The notes beneath the pieces were generated by a model, which saw only the letters and a list, made by a program, of their open reading frames with translations, had not been told where the DNA came from and made no database searches. Below, in pieces: positions 1-7,786 of a DNA stretch of 64,000 nucleotides. This DNA comes from [Mycobacterium] nativiensis (GTDB lineage: Bacteria; Actinomycetota; Actinomycetes; Mycobacteriales; Mycobacteriaceae). Every line of letters begins with the position of its first letter. Within the stretch, counting starts at the first letter, position 1. The stretch spans positions 680,216 to 744,215 of the forward strand of contig NZ_CP083986.1 in the NCBI RefSeq assembly GCF_020172685.1. Direction: 5' to 3'. The position numbers were made by a program, and so were the translations under genes.

Positions 1-99
1 GTCGGGTCCGATCACACGGGTCTTCGGCCGTGCGCGGGCGGTGCGCAGTCCGATGTAGATCAGGGTCCCCAGGGACAGGACGAGGAGCAGGTAGAGCAC
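1..99 (-). CDS. N-terminal end of a small membrane protein (partial)
   Basis: An open frame starts with GTG at 99 and runs off the left edge after 33 codons. It is preceded by a strong ribosome binding site (AGGAGG, about 7 nt upstream). The visible part is a hydrophobic helix (LYLLLVLSLGTLIYIG) followed by a basic stretch (RTARARPK), which suggests a single N-terminal membrane anchor with a cytoplasmic tail. It is divergent from the DUF4229 gene on its right. No family can be assigned from so little sequence. The gene call rests on the binding site and the membrane-helix composition. Confidence 0.55.
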   Translation of the reverse strand, partial: MLYLLLVLSLGTLIYIGLRTARARPKTRVIGPD

Positions 100-161
100 T
101 CGTGACACCTCCTGGCGCCGAATATACCGTGAGCGCCGCCGGACCCCGCCCCGCCTGGCAC

Positions 162-176
162 TAGGCTTGATCACCG
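162..176 (+). promoter_or_regulatory. Leaderless -10 box TAGGCT for the DUF4229 gene
   Basis: TAGGCT at 162-167 fits the mycobacterial TANNNT -10 pattern and ends 8 nt before GTG at 176, where transcription would be expected to begin. No ribosome binding site precedes the start. Confidence 0.45.
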
Positions 177-472
177 TGATGGCAGGTCGGAGCCCGTTGG
201 GCCGTGCAGTGCTCGCAGTTGTGTTGTACACGGCAGCCCGGCTGCTGCTGGTGGTCGTGCTGAGCGCGGTGATCTACGGGGTCGGGCGGTTGCTCGGGCT
301 CAGCGATTTCCCGCCGATCATCGCGATGCTGTTGGCGCTGATCATCGCCCTGCCGTTGGGGATGTGGCTCTTCACGCCGCTGCGCCGCCGGGCCACCGAA
401 AGCCTGTCGGTGGCCGGCGAGCGACGTCGGCACGATCGTGCGGAGCTGCGGGCGAAGCTGCGCGGGGAGTGA
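176..472 (+). CDS. DUF4229-like small membrane protein
   Basis: This is a protein of about 98 residues with two hydrophobic segments (VLYTAARLLLVVVLSAVIYGV and IIAMLLALIIALPLGMWLF) and a basic, Arg-rich cytoplasmic tail. Size and layout match DUF4229 proteins, which in actinobacteria commonly lie next to menA; that family call is from memory. It converges on menA with a 10-nt gap. GTG at 176 is preferred over TTG at 167 or ATG at 179 because a -10-like box lies just upstream. A role in the membrane stage of menaquinone synthesis is possible from position only. Confidence 0.7.
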   Translation: MMAGRSPLGRAVLAVVLYTAARLLLVVVLSAVIYGVGRLLGLSDFPPIIAMLLALIIALPLGMWLFTPLRRRATESLSVAGERRRHDRAELRAKLRGE

Positions 473-482
473 ATCCGTCGAG

Positions 483-1355
483 TCAACGCAGATAGGCGAG
501 CGCCACCGTCTCGGCGATCGCCCACACCAGCATGGTCAGCCCGGTGTCGCGCAGCACCGGAATCAGTTCCGTACCGCCACGTCGGGAGCGCACCGGGGCG
601 ATTGCCCGTAATGCGAGCGGTGCGGCGATAAACCCGAGGGCACACCACGGGGTGGCCCGCATCAGTGCCAGCGTAAGCGCGCCGGCCAGCGCCACCAGCA
701 GCTGAAACAGCGCCCGGGTGCGGGCGTCGCCGAGCCGCACCGCCAGCGTGATCTTGCCGGCCGGTTCGTCGGTGTCGATATCGCGCAGATTGTTGGCCAC
801 CAACACCGCCGACGACAGCGCTCCCACGGCCACCGCCAGGGCACATCCGACCCAGTCCACCCGGGATGCCTGGGTGTATTGGGTGCCCAGAACCGCCACC
901 AGGCCGAAGAAAATGAACACCGCCACCTCGCCGAAGCCGGCGTAGCCGTAGGGCTTCGACCCGCCGGTGTACAGCCACGCCCCGGCGATACAGGCCGCCC
1001 CGACGGCCAGCAGCCACGGCGCGCTGAGCAGGGCGAGAGCCAAACCGGCCAGCGCGCCGATCGACAGTGCGGCGACCGCGGCCGCGAGCACCGAACGCGG
1101 GGTGGCAAGGCGCGAGCCCACCAGTCGCACCGGTCCGGTCCGGTCGTCGTCGGTGCCGCGGATGCCGTCGGAGTAGTCGTTGGCGAAGTTCACCCCGATG
1201 ATCAACGCCACCGCGACGGTCAGCGCCAGCAGCGCCTTCCACCACACCGCGGCGCCCAGCCAGGCCGCCGCTCCGGTGCCGGCGATCACCGGGGCGATCG
1301 CGTTGGGCAGGGTACGGGGCCGGGCCCCCTCGATCCACTGTGCAAAGCTGGCCAC
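483..1355 (-). CDS. menA: 1,4-dihydroxy-2-naphthoate polyprenyltransferase MenA
   Basis: MenA attaches the polyprenyl side chain to 1,4-dihydroxy-2-naphthoate, giving demethylmenaquinone in the inner membrane. The 290-residue length is normal. The N-terminal region carries the Asp-rich UbiA-family motif ([17 protein letters not shown]), and a second Asp-rich stretch follows in the middle ([14 protein letters not shown]). Both bind Mg-diphosphate in this family. The rest is a series of hydrophobic helices. The start is GTG at 1355 with AAGGA upstream. It is divergent from mtnP, and the rest of the menaquinone pathway lies further right in the window (menE, menB, menC, menD, menG, menJ, grcC1). 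Confidence 0.95.
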   Translation of the reverse strand: MASFAQWIEGARPRTLPNAIAPVIAGTGAAAWLGAAVWWKALLALTVAVALIIGVNFANDYSDGIRGTDDDRTGPVRLVGSRLATPRSVLAAAVAALSIGALAGLALALLSAPWLLAVGAACIAGAWLYTGGSKPYGYAGFGEVAVFIFFGLVAVLGTQYTQASRVDWVGCALAVAVGALSSAVLVANNLRDIDTDEPAGKITLAVRLGDARTRALFQLLVALAGALTLALMRATPWCALGFIAAPLALRAIAPVRSRRGGTELIPVLRDTGLTMLVWAIAETVALAYLR

Positions 1356-1387
1356 CGCACGATCCTTACACGCGGGAGGAGCGCACC

Positions 1388-2164
1388 TTGCTCGGAGTGA
1401 TCGGCGGCAGCGGCTTCTACACGTTCTTCGGGCCGAACGCGCGCCGCGTCGAATGCGAAACCCCCTATGGCCGGCCCAGCGCAGAGATCACCATCGGCAC
1501 TGTCGGCGGCCGCGAGGTCGCGTTCTTGCCGCGGCATGGCGAGCGACACGAATTCTCGGCCCACACCGTGCCCTACCGAGCCAATATGTGGGCGTTACGG
1601 ACGTTAGGCGTGCGGCGAATCTTCGCGCCGTGTGCGGTCGGCAGCCTGACCCCCGAGCTGCCGCCCGGAACGGTGGTGGTGCCCGATCAACTGGTGGACC
1701 GCACCCGGGGCCGGGCCGACACCTACTTCGACGACGGCGGTGTGCACGTCGAGTTCGCCGACCCGTACTGCCCGACGTTGCGGTCCGTGATGACCGGCCT
1801 GCCCGACGTCGTCGACGGCAGCACCATGGTGGTGATCCAGGGGCCGCGGTTCTCCACCCGCGCTGAAAGTCAGTGGTTCGCCTCAGCGGGATTCCGCCTG
1901 ATCAACATGACCGGCTACCCCGAGGCAGTGCTGGCCCGCGAGTTGGAAATGTGTTACGCCGCAATAGCGCTGGTGACCGACCTGGACGCCGGGATCGACG
2001 TCGGCAGCGGCGTGCGGGCCGTGGATGTGTTCGCGGAGTTCGAGAAGAACATCGAGCCGTTCAAGAAGTTGGTGCACCGGGGCATCGAGCATGTCGAAGG
2101 ACAGCGCAGCTGTACGCACTGCCTGTCGCACGAGGGTGTTCAGCTGCCGTTCGAGCTGCCGTAG
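1388..2164 (+). CDS. mtnP: S-methyl-5'-thioadenosine phosphorylase
   Basis: This enzyme of the purine nucleoside phosphorylase family 2 cleaves methylthioadenosine with phosphate in methionine salvage; the M. tuberculosis counterpart beside menA is pnp (Rv0535). The protein (258 residues from TTG 1388) opens with the family's GVIGGSGFY phosphate-binding motif. It has the conserved [11 protein letters not shown] segment and the nucleoside-binding region with [16 protein letters not shown] at 1388 is chosen because GGGAGGA lies 8 nt before it and the motif begins at once. Upstream ATG 1340 would overlap menA and lacks a binding site. The 3' end is partly repeated at 2991-3020. Confidence 0.92.
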   Translation: MLGVIGGSGFYTFFGPNARRVECETPYGRPSAEITIGTVGGREVAFLPRHGERHEFSAHTVPYRANMWALRTLGVRRIFAPCAVGSLTPELPPGTVVVPDQLVDRTRGRADTYFDDGGVHVEFADPYCPTLRSVMTGLPDVVDGSTMVVIQGPRFSTRAESQWFASAGFRLINMTGYPEAVLARELEMCYAAIALVTDLDAGIDVGSGVRAVDVFAEFEKNIEPFKKLVHRGIEHVEGQRSCTHCLSHEGVQLPFELP

Positions 2165-2169
2165 CGCGC

Positions 2170-2904
2170 TCAGAGGTGGGCGACCGCGAAGTCGGCGCCC
2201 TGGTCCGTCATACCGTTGGAGCCGTACATCGCGTGCGCCAAGGGGGGCCCGCCGACCGGCGCGCCGTTGCAGATGGTGTCGCCGTCGGCGCACAGCTGCA
2301 CGGTCTTGGACGCATACTGCGGGCCGATCTGCACCGGTGGCGCACCGGTGGACTGCAGGAACTCCGCCGAGGGCGTGCCGAATAAGACAACCGCCGCGAC
2401 GTGGTCGGCCACCGATGGCGGCATCGGCTGTGGGAGGTAGGCGCGATACTCGGTGGGCACTTCCTTGGGGATCTCGGCCGAGGTGGTGTAGCCGGCCAGT
2501 GCCGCGCCCTGCGAGAAGCCGCCGAGCACGATTCGGGTGTTGGGGCAGTTCGCGGCGGTGCTCTCGATGTGGGTGCCGGCGTCCCGGATACCGTCGACGA
2601 CGGTGCGGGCGAAGTCGATGCCGCCGCCGAAATCGCTGCTGGCGGCATAGTTGACCGGATACACGCCGAAGGAGCGCTCACCGACCTTGGCGTGCAGAGC
2701 GTCGACGAAGGATTGGCCGATGCCGCCGACACCGGGCGGCTCGCTGGTGCCGCGCGCGAACACCACCTCCACGTCAGGGCAGGGTTGTGCCGAGACGTAC
2801 GCGGCGCCCGGGGAGACCAGGGCGGCGCCGCCCATCACCGCCGCGGCGCCCAGGAGTCGGGTGACGGTACGTGCCTTCGTGGCGACCGATTCAGTGATGT
2901 GCAT
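2170..2904 (-). CDS. Secreted cutinase-family esterase (Culp-like)
   Basis: This is a serine alpha/beta-hydrolase of the cutinase family, exported and acting on ester-linked lipids outside the cell. The 244 residues start with a signal peptide (basic N-terminus, hydrophobic LLGAAAVMGGAALV, cleavage near VSAQP). The mature part opens with CPDVEVVFARGTSEPPGVG, typical of the family. It carries the nucleophile elbow GGFSQGA, an Asp region with cysteines (CADGDTICNG), and the His in LAHAMYG. AGGAGGT precedes ATG 2904. The gene converges on mtnP (5-nt gap) and is not in the classic menA-menE order, so it may be an insertion; short pnp-like repeats flank it. Confidence 0.92.
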   Translation of the reverse strand: MHITESVATKARTVTRLLGAAAVMGGAALVSPGAAYVSAQPCPDVEVVFARGTSEPPGVGGIGQSFVDALHAKVGERSFGVYPVNYAASSDFGGGIDFARTVVDGIRDAGTHIESTAANCPNTRIVLGGFSQGAALAGYTTSAEIPKEVPTEYRAYLPQPMPPSVADHVAAVVLFGTPSAEFLQSTGAPPVQIGPQYASKTVQLCADGDTICNGAPVGGPPLAHAMYGSNGMTDQGADFAVAHL

Positions 2905-2990
2905 CGTGACCTCCTGTCACGCGCAGAGTCGAAGCGCAGTCTCGACTACCCGGCGGCCGCGTTGGATAAACGCCTTGCACCAGCGCAGCG

Positions 2991-3020
2991 CAAGGGTATT
3001 CAGTTGCCGTTCGAGTCGCC
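2991..3020 (+). repeat. Imperfect 30-bp copy of the mtnP 3' end
   Basis: Bases 2991-3020 match 2131-2160, the last codons of mtnP, with about five differences in 30. The shared core AGGGTNTTCAGNTGCCGTTCGAG is 21 of 23 identical. Read in the mtnP frame both encode G(V/I)QLPFE(L/S)P. Just upstream, CAGCGCAGC is also shared if an 18-20 nt gap is allowed. The two copies flank the cutinase gene. The copy also contains the stop codon of the membrane-protein gene on the other strand. Confidence 0.6.
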
Positions 3021-4472
3021 CCGATCCGCTGTACCGGCAGTGGCCGAATTGTCGTCTCCCCGATAGATCTTCGGTCCGCCGGCAGGTGATTTCAGTGTGG
3101 CGCCCGAGGTCCGAAAGATGCTCGGAGAAGCGCGGCCCCCGGGTTGGGGGCGGTCACCGCCGGGTCGGGCCAATTGAGCGGCGACGATCGCGACCACCAG
3201 CGTGCACCACGCCAGTCCACACAGCACCACGTCGAATGTGCTGGTGATCTGCTGAGCCAGCCCGTTGCCGTACACCGGGTTCGCCAGCGCGGCCGCCTGC
3301 TGGGACTCCGACAGTCGCGGTGCCAGCTCGACACCGACCACCAGGCGGGCGATCGTGAACCCGAACAACACCGCGGCCACCGACCAAACGGCGGACATCG
3401 GCAGCGCCCGATTGCCCAGGTTGATCCGCAGCCAGACCGCGACCACCGCGGCCACCACGTCGAAAGCCGCCATCGCCGCGCTGTCATACGGCGAATAGGG
3501 CAGGTCCAGGGCTACTGCGACCACGACGTCGTCGATACGCATGACCGCTGACCCCACGCACCAGACCGTGATGAGCAGCAAGACGTTTCGCGTGGCCGAC
3601 AGCCAGGTCGCGGCCGTTGCATCGCGGAGCGCGGCCACCGCGAAAATGGCCGCGGCGGCCGCCCACACCAGGTAGCCCTCGAAACCGACTCCCACCGTGG
3701 AGGTGTTCTGGGCGATGCCGTGGAATCCGTCGATGAGCCGACCCGCCGGCAGCACCCACACCAGCACCCCGGTGACCAGGGTCGCTCCACCGAGTATGAC
3801 GACGGCCAACTGGGACGCCTTGTCGCGCCGAAGAATCCAGCGTGACGCGGTGAATACGGTGATCCACGCCACCGCCCCGTACACCAGGGCGGTCACGATG
3901 ATCGCGACCTGCTGCTTGCCGTACCCGCCCGCCGAACCTGCACCGGAGAGGGCGTAGTGCACCCGCCAGTACAGGTTGAACAACACACTGAGCCCGGCGC
4001 CCACGATCGAGGCATAGCCGAGGATGCGGGCCCCACGTTTCCAGAGGCGGACCGGCCCGGCGAGTACCGGTTGTCCGGCGAGCAGCGCACCGGCGGTCCC
4101 CAGCCATGCGCCGGGGCCCACACCGCCAGGGGGATGAGCGCTGCCGCCGTGCCGGATGGTCTGCACCACGTCGAAGACCACGACGCCGAGGACCAGCACC
4201 AGATACGGAGCGGTGAGGGTCAGGCGGAGGCGGCCGGCCAGGGCCGGGTTGGGGTGTGCGCCCAATATCCCCCAGGGCCCGAGATAGGTCGCGGCGAGCG
4301 CCCCCAGCGCGAGCACCGTCGCCGCCGCCCCCGCGGCGAGTAACCCGCGGTCGTCCGCCGGCATCGCGGCACCGAAATACAGGTTCCACGGCAACGCCGA
4401 CGCAGCGCACAGCAACACCGCGGCGGTCACATCGCGACCGATGTTCCAGCGTCTGGTCGACTCGCCGATCAC
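3000..4472 (-). CDS. Polytopic membrane protein of unknown function
   Basis: This 490-residue protein has about ten hydrophobic segments spread over most of its length. It ends in a polar, Pro/Gly-rich cytoplasmic tail of about 60 residues (from about RPGGDRPQPGG). No catalytic or transport motif is recognisable. The N-terminal part has an aromatic membrane-entry segment (ALPWNLYFGAAMP). Its place between mtnP and an Rv0538-like gene recalls the conserved membrane proteins in this stretch of M. tuberculosis, but I cannot name an ortholog with certainty. Its start lies 113 nt from the divergent gene at 4586. Its 3' end overlaps the pnp-like repeat. Confidence 0.75.
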   Translation of the reverse strand: MIGESTRRWNIGRDVTAAVLLCAASALPWNLYFGAAMPADDRGLLAAGAAATVLALGALAATYLGPWGILGAHPNPALAGRLRLTLTAPYLVLVLGVVVFDVVQTIRHGGSAHPPGGVGPGAWLGTAGALLAGQPVLAGPVRLWKRGARILGYASIVGAGLSVLFNLYWRVHYALSGAGSAGGYGKQQVAIIVTALVYGAVAWITVFTASRWILRRDKASQLAVVILGGATLVTGVLVWVLPAGRLIDGFHGIAQNTSTVGVGFEGYLVWAAAAAIFAVAALRDATAATWLSATRNVLLLITVWCVGSAVMRIDDVVVAVALDLPYSPYDSAAMAAFDVVAAVVAVWLRINLGNRALPMSAVWSVAAVLFGFTIARLVVGVELAPRLSESQQAAALANPVYGNGLAQQITSTFDVVLCGLAWCTLVVAIVAAQLARPGGDRPQPGGRASPSIFRTSGATLKSPAGGPKIYRGDDNSATAGTADRGDSNGN

Positions 4473-4585
4473 CTACTCACCATATCCGTGCAACACGGGC
4501 GCCCCGCTGATCTGCAAAGATCGCGCCGGTCCGCTGTCGGGCCCGCGGCTAGACTCGCTAATCGAGTGGCCGGAAGGAGGCGCGC

Positions 4586-6511
4586 ATGGATGTCGCGCTT
4601 GGTGTGTCGGTGACCGGCGCGCTCGCCCGCCTGGCACTGGTCGAATCGGACCCCTACGGCGACGCCGTGCTTGACGAGTCGATGCTCGACTTGACGCAGG
4701 ATCCGGTCGGAACCCTCATCGAGACCGTGACCGGCACGCACCGGATGCTGGCCGATGAGGGCCATCGACTGGCCGCCACCCGGCTGTGCTGGTCGGATCC
4801 GGAAATGCTGGCGGACCTTCGTCGGGCGCTCGAGGACGCGGGAATCGAGAACCTATCCGAGTTGTCTCACGCGCGGTCGGCAGTGGCGTTGGCGCGAAAC
4901 GATTCCGGCGACGATGGCGAGACGATGTTCCTGCCGGCCGGGGACGCGACGATGGCCGCGCCCGCAGTCGTCGTCGGGGAGCCGACGATGACCGCTGCCG
5001 CGCTACCCGACACGGGTGGCGCGGACCAAACCGCCGCTGAGGCAACAACTGTGGTGGACGATGCCGATCCGGACCAGCAGCTCGCCTACTCCATGACCGA
5101 TGATGACTCCGAGTTGCTTCCGGTCGAGTACGCCGAGGCGGACTACGGCGACGACTACTACGATGACGCTGCGGCGGACGAGGACGAGTTCGAAGCCCTG
5201 CCGCCACCGGTGGGTCGCGCCCTGCTGGTGGGTAGCTCGGTGGGCGGCATCCTGGTCGCCGGCTGCGCCGCGTTGGCGGTGGCCGTGACCGTCGGCATTC
5301 GCCCGACCGCCGCAGTCACCGAGTCGCAACCCGCGGCGGTGGCGCCGGCGCCGCAGCCCCAACCCGTGCCGGGAAACTTCCTGCCGGTGTTGCCGGCCCC
5401 GAAAGTCATCCCCGCGCCCGCCCCGCAGGCACCGATGTCCAATCCGGTAGTAGCGCCGCCGAATCCGAGCCCACCGGCCGTGGTGCAACCCCCTCCGGTC
5501 ATCGGCCCGGTGGTGCCGCCACCGGCACCGTCGGCGCCTGCGGTGATCCCGTTCCCGATCCCCATCCCGATCTTTCCCGGTCCCATCGGCGGGAGTGGTG
5601 GTGGCCTGCCGGGGTCGGGCGGCAGCGGTAATGGGGGAGGCGTCGGGTCCGGCGGTGGCCAGACCGGTGGTGGCCAGACCGGTGGTGGCCAGACTGGCGG
5701 TGGCCAGACTGGAGGTGGTCAGACCGGAGGTGGCGCCGATACCGGTGGTGGCCGGGGCGATACCGGTTCTGGCGGAAGTCACTCCGGCGGTAGTGATTCG
5801 GGTGAAGGCCATTCGGACGGCAGCGGCAGCAACTCCGGCGGCACCGGGAGCACCGGCGGCTCGGGCGATACTTCCGGCGGATCAGGCAGTACCTCTGGTG
5901 GATCGGGGAGCACCTCGGGCGGTTCGGGCAGCGAGCCTGGAGGATCAGGCGACAACGGCTCCAGTGGCCATTCCGGCGGTTCAGGTGGCACAACTGGCGG
6001 GTCCGGCGAGAGCGGGTCGGGTAGTACCGGATCGGGTGGTGACTCCAGCGGATCCGGGAGCGGCGGGTCGAGCGGCAGCACGGACGGATCCGGCAGCAGC
6101 TCCGGGGGTTCTGACAGCAGTGGGTCGGGCAGCAGTTCCGGTGGCTCCGGCAGCAGTGGTTCCAGTGGCGGTGTTGGCGGCGGTAGCTCGGGCGGTGGAT
6201 CCGGTGACGGCTCAAGTGGTTCGGGCGGTGGCTCCGATGACGGCTCCAGTGGTTCGGGCGGTGGCTCCAGTGGTTCGAGCGGCGGGTCGAGTGGTTCCAG
6301 TGGTGGGTCGAGTGGCGGATCCAGTGGTGGTTCCGGCGGTGGTTCGGGCGGTGGTTCCGGAGGTGGCTCGGGTGGCGGTGGCTCGGGCGGTGGTGGCTCG
6401 GGCGGTGGTTCCGGAGGTGGCTCGGGTGGCGGTGGCTCGGGCGGTGGTGGCTCGGGCGGTGGTTCCGGAGGTGGCTCGGGTGGCGGTGGCTCGGGCGGTG
6501 GGGGCGACTGA
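4586..6511 (+). CDS. Membrane protein with actin-like-fold N-terminal domain and Gly/Ser repeat tail
   Basis: The 641 residues have four parts. Residues 1-130 form a domain shared with the protein at 15892 (opening DVALGVSVTGALARLALVE) and resemble the mycobacterial DUF7159 group. An acidic stretch follows to about 208, then one membrane helix (about 209-238), then a Pro-rich segment to about 340. The last 300 residues are nearly all Gly, Ser and Asp, with five GGGQT units (356-380) and nearly three copies of an 18-residue Gly-Ser unit at the end. The likely topology is an N-terminal cytoplasmic domain and an exported low-complexity tail. Position suggests an Rv0538 counterpart. GGAAGGAGG lies upstream of ATG 4586. 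Function is unknown. Confidence 0.8.
   Translation: MDVALGVSVTGALARLALVESDPYGDAVLDESMLDLTQDPVGTLIETVTGTHRMLADEGHRLAATRLCWSDPEMLADLRRALEDAGIENLSELSHARSAVALARNDSGDDGETMFLPAGDATMAAPAVVVGEPTMTAAALPDTGGADQTAAEATTVVDDADPDQQLAYSMTDDDSELLPVEYAEADYGDDYYDDAAADEDEFEALPPPVGRALLVGSSVGGILVAGCAALAVAVTVGIRPTAAVTESQPAAVAPAPQPQPVPGNFLPVLPAPKVIPAPAPQAPMSNPVVAPPNPSPPAVVQPPPVIGPVVPPPAPSAPAVIPFPIPIPIFPGPIGGSGGGLPGSGGSGNGGGVGSGGGQTGGGQTGGGQTGGGQTGGGQTGGGADTGGGRGDTGSGGSHSGGSDSGEGHSDGSGSNSGGTGSTGGSGDTSGGSGSTSGGSGSTSGGSGSEPGGSGDNGSSGHSGGSGGTTGGSGESGSGSTGSGGDSSGSGSGGSSGSTDGSGSSSGGSDSSGSGSSSGGSGSSGSSGGVGGGSSGGGSGDGSSGSGGGSDDGSSGSGGGSSGSSGGSSGSSGGSSGGSSGGSGGGSGGGSGGGSGGGGSGGGGSGGGSGGGSGGGGSGGGGSGGGSGGGSGGGGSGGGGD
5651..5725 (+). 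repeat. Five 15-bp tandem units encoding GGGQT
   Basis: Five consecutive in-frame 15-nt units (pattern GGN GGT GGN CAG ACN) encode Gly-Gly-Gly-Gln-Thr. Differences between units are mostly at third codon positions. A sixth, diverged unit (GGGAD) follows. Confidence 0.9.
6359..6500 (+). repeat. 54-bp perfect tandem repeat (about 2.6 copies)
   Basis: Copies start at 6359, 6413 and 6467. The first two are identical over 54 bases, and the third is identical until the reading frame ends. Each encodes GGGSGGGGSGGGGSGGGS. Perfect identity at silent sites indicates recent expansion by slippage or unequal crossing-over; copy number could also be an assembly uncertainty. Confidence 0.9.
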
Positions 6512-6530
6512 CCCGACCGACCACATGGAC

Positions 6531-7229
6531 TCAGGCCTGGATGAGCGCGACCATCGCCTCGACCTGCTTCCGGCTGAGCACCACCGTTGAGCCGTCGGGC
6601 AATCCGAGTATCCGGTCAGTTGCAATGCCGTGCAGTTTGATGCGCTTGACGCAGTCGTCGATGGCCTTCCGTCGTGCCTTCGCGTCAGGCGCATCGAGCA
6701 GCTGAACCAGGTTCCGCTGCAGGCGCGCCGCAAATCCCTGGATCATGTCGCCGACGCCCTCGGGATCGAAGGTGTCGAACACCCCCTCGTTCACCCCATC
6801 GGTGATCAGTTGGGTCAACACCGGCCGGAACAGGTCTTCCCAGATAGCCACGATCCGTGTGAACAGGGCCTGATTGTGGGGCGTGAGCAGCGACGTCATC
6901 GCCGCGATCTGTTCGGGAGCTCCCATCGCCATCTTGACGTCGTAACTGGCCGCAAGTCCGGCGTTGAGGCGCTCAAGGGCCGTCCTGCCCGGCTGGTCGA
7001 AGACCGGACGCAGCACCTCGAACGCTTCGGCGGCGCTGCGTTCGGCCAGCGCACTCACCAATGCCTCCTTGGACGGAAAGTAATGGTAGAAGGCGCCTTT
7101 CGGGATGCCGGCCACGCCGAGAAGGTCGTTGAGGCTGACATTGTCGTAGCCGCGCTCCAGAAAGAGTGCGAGCGCCTGGTCGAGCACTTCGGCCCTCCGG
7201 ACCTCCCTGGGTTTCACGACACGACGCAT
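6531..7229 (-). CDS. TetR-family transcriptional regulator
   Basis: This 232-residue repressor has an N-terminal helix-turn-helix (about residues 12-58): ALALFLERGYDNVSLNDLL, then GIPKGAFYHYFPSKEAL, the usual TetR signature. A variable ligand-binding region follows. It lies 12 nt behind the membrane-protein gene at 7242-7679 on the same strand, so the two form an operon. Two palindromes upstream of that operon have the size and symmetry of TetR operators, so autoregulation is likely. The inducer cannot be predicted. The 3' end converges on the Gly/Ser-repeat gene, 19 nt away. Confidence 0.92.
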   Translation of the reverse strand: MRRVVKPREVRRAEVLDQALALFLERGYDNVSLNDLLGVAGIPKGAFYHYFPSKEALVSALAERSAAEAFEVLRPVFDQPGRTALERLNAGLAASYDVKMAMGAPEQIAAMTSLLTPHNQALFTRIVAIWEDLFRPVLTQLITDGVNEGVFDTFDPEGVGDMIQGFAARLQRNLVQLLDAPDAKARRKAIDDCVKRIKLHGIATDRILGLPDGSTVVLSRKQVEAMVALIQA

Positions 7230-7241
7230 GGCGGTATTGAA

Positions 7242-7679
7242 TCAGTCGGACTTCTTGCGCCATCCCACGTAGGTCAGGTACGCCCCGCAGGCGGCAAGCA
7301 GGCCGAACCCGAGTCGCACAACCACCAGTCCGGCATTCGATGTGGTGGTGGCGGACTCGGCTCCGTTGATGATCAGCTGCGGAGCGGCGAGCAGGACGAA
7401 TCCGCGCAGCAGCAGGAACCAACCGAACAGCGACACGATCACGGCGGCAACGCTGCGCCAGAACTGGTGAAACGCAATGATGAACAGTCCGCCGCCGAAC
7501 AGCAGGGCGCCCAACACCCACGGCCACATCGGGTCGGTGGAGAAGCTCGACAACTGCTCACCGATGCTTCCGGCTCTGATCGCGACGATGGATGTGACCA
7601 CGGCGATGTACGGGCCGAGCACGCGGGCGAAGGCGCGGGTGCGTTGTGCCCGCTCGGATTTGGTGAGGGGGGTGGGCAT
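7242..7679 (-). CDS. Small four-helix membrane protein in a TetR operon
   Basis: The 145-residue protein has four hydrophobic segments (about 20-37, 53-70, 75-97 and 113-135), a basic N-terminus and the tail GWRKKSD. No enzyme or transporter motif is visible. It is the first gene of a two-gene operon with the TetR regulator behind it. Two matching operators lie 46-84 nt upstream of the start. GGGAG precedes ATG 7679. Its role is unknown; co-transcription with a repressor suggests a membrane stress or efflux-accessory function. Confidence 0.8.
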   Translation of the reverse strand: MPTPLTKSERAQRTRAFARVLGPYIAVVTSIVAIRAGSIGEQLSSFSTDPMWPWVLGALLFGGGLFIIAFHQFWRSVAAVIVSLFGWFLLLRGFVLLAAPQLIINGAESATTTSNAGLVVVRLGFGLLAACGAYLTYVGWRKKSD

Positions 7680-7724
7680 GGTGGCGACTCCCTTCGGAGC
7701 GGACGAGGGGATTGACCCCTAGCG

Positions 7725-7743
7725 TTTAGACCACTGGTCTAAA
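7725..7743. promoter_or_regulatory. TetR operator 1, perfect palindrome
   Basis: TTTAGACCACTGGTCTAAA is a perfect 19-bp palindrome with half-sites TTAGACC and GGTCTAA around a 3-bp centre. It lies upstream of the membrane protein / TetR operon. Confidence 0.8.
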
Positions 7744-7746
7744 GAA

Positions 7747-7763
7747 TTAGACCACCGGTCTAA
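7747..7763. promoter_or_regulatory. TetR operator 2
   Basis: TTAGACCACCGGTCTAA has the same half-sites as operator 1. The centres of the two sites are 21 bp apart, two helical turns, so two repressor dimers would sit on the same DNA face. Confidence 0.8.
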
Positions 7764-7786
7764 GTGGCGGCGCAACCCTGCTCGTC

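Noticed and set aside
274..1338. A 354-codon frame on the minus strand overlapping menA
   Set aside because: It is menA read out of frame; very Arg/Gly-rich with no motif, while the menA frame has all family motifs.
6359..6500. A CRISPR-like array
   Set aside because: The 54-bp units are contiguous with no spacers and encode Gly/Ser in frame.
5499..6590. Long open frames on both strands across the Gly/Ser-repeat gene (for example 331 codons at 5595-6590 and 341 codons on the minus strand)
   Set aside because: They are by-products of the simple GGN-GGN-TCN repeat, which has no stops in several frames; compositions are only Ala/Val/Arg or His/Arg.
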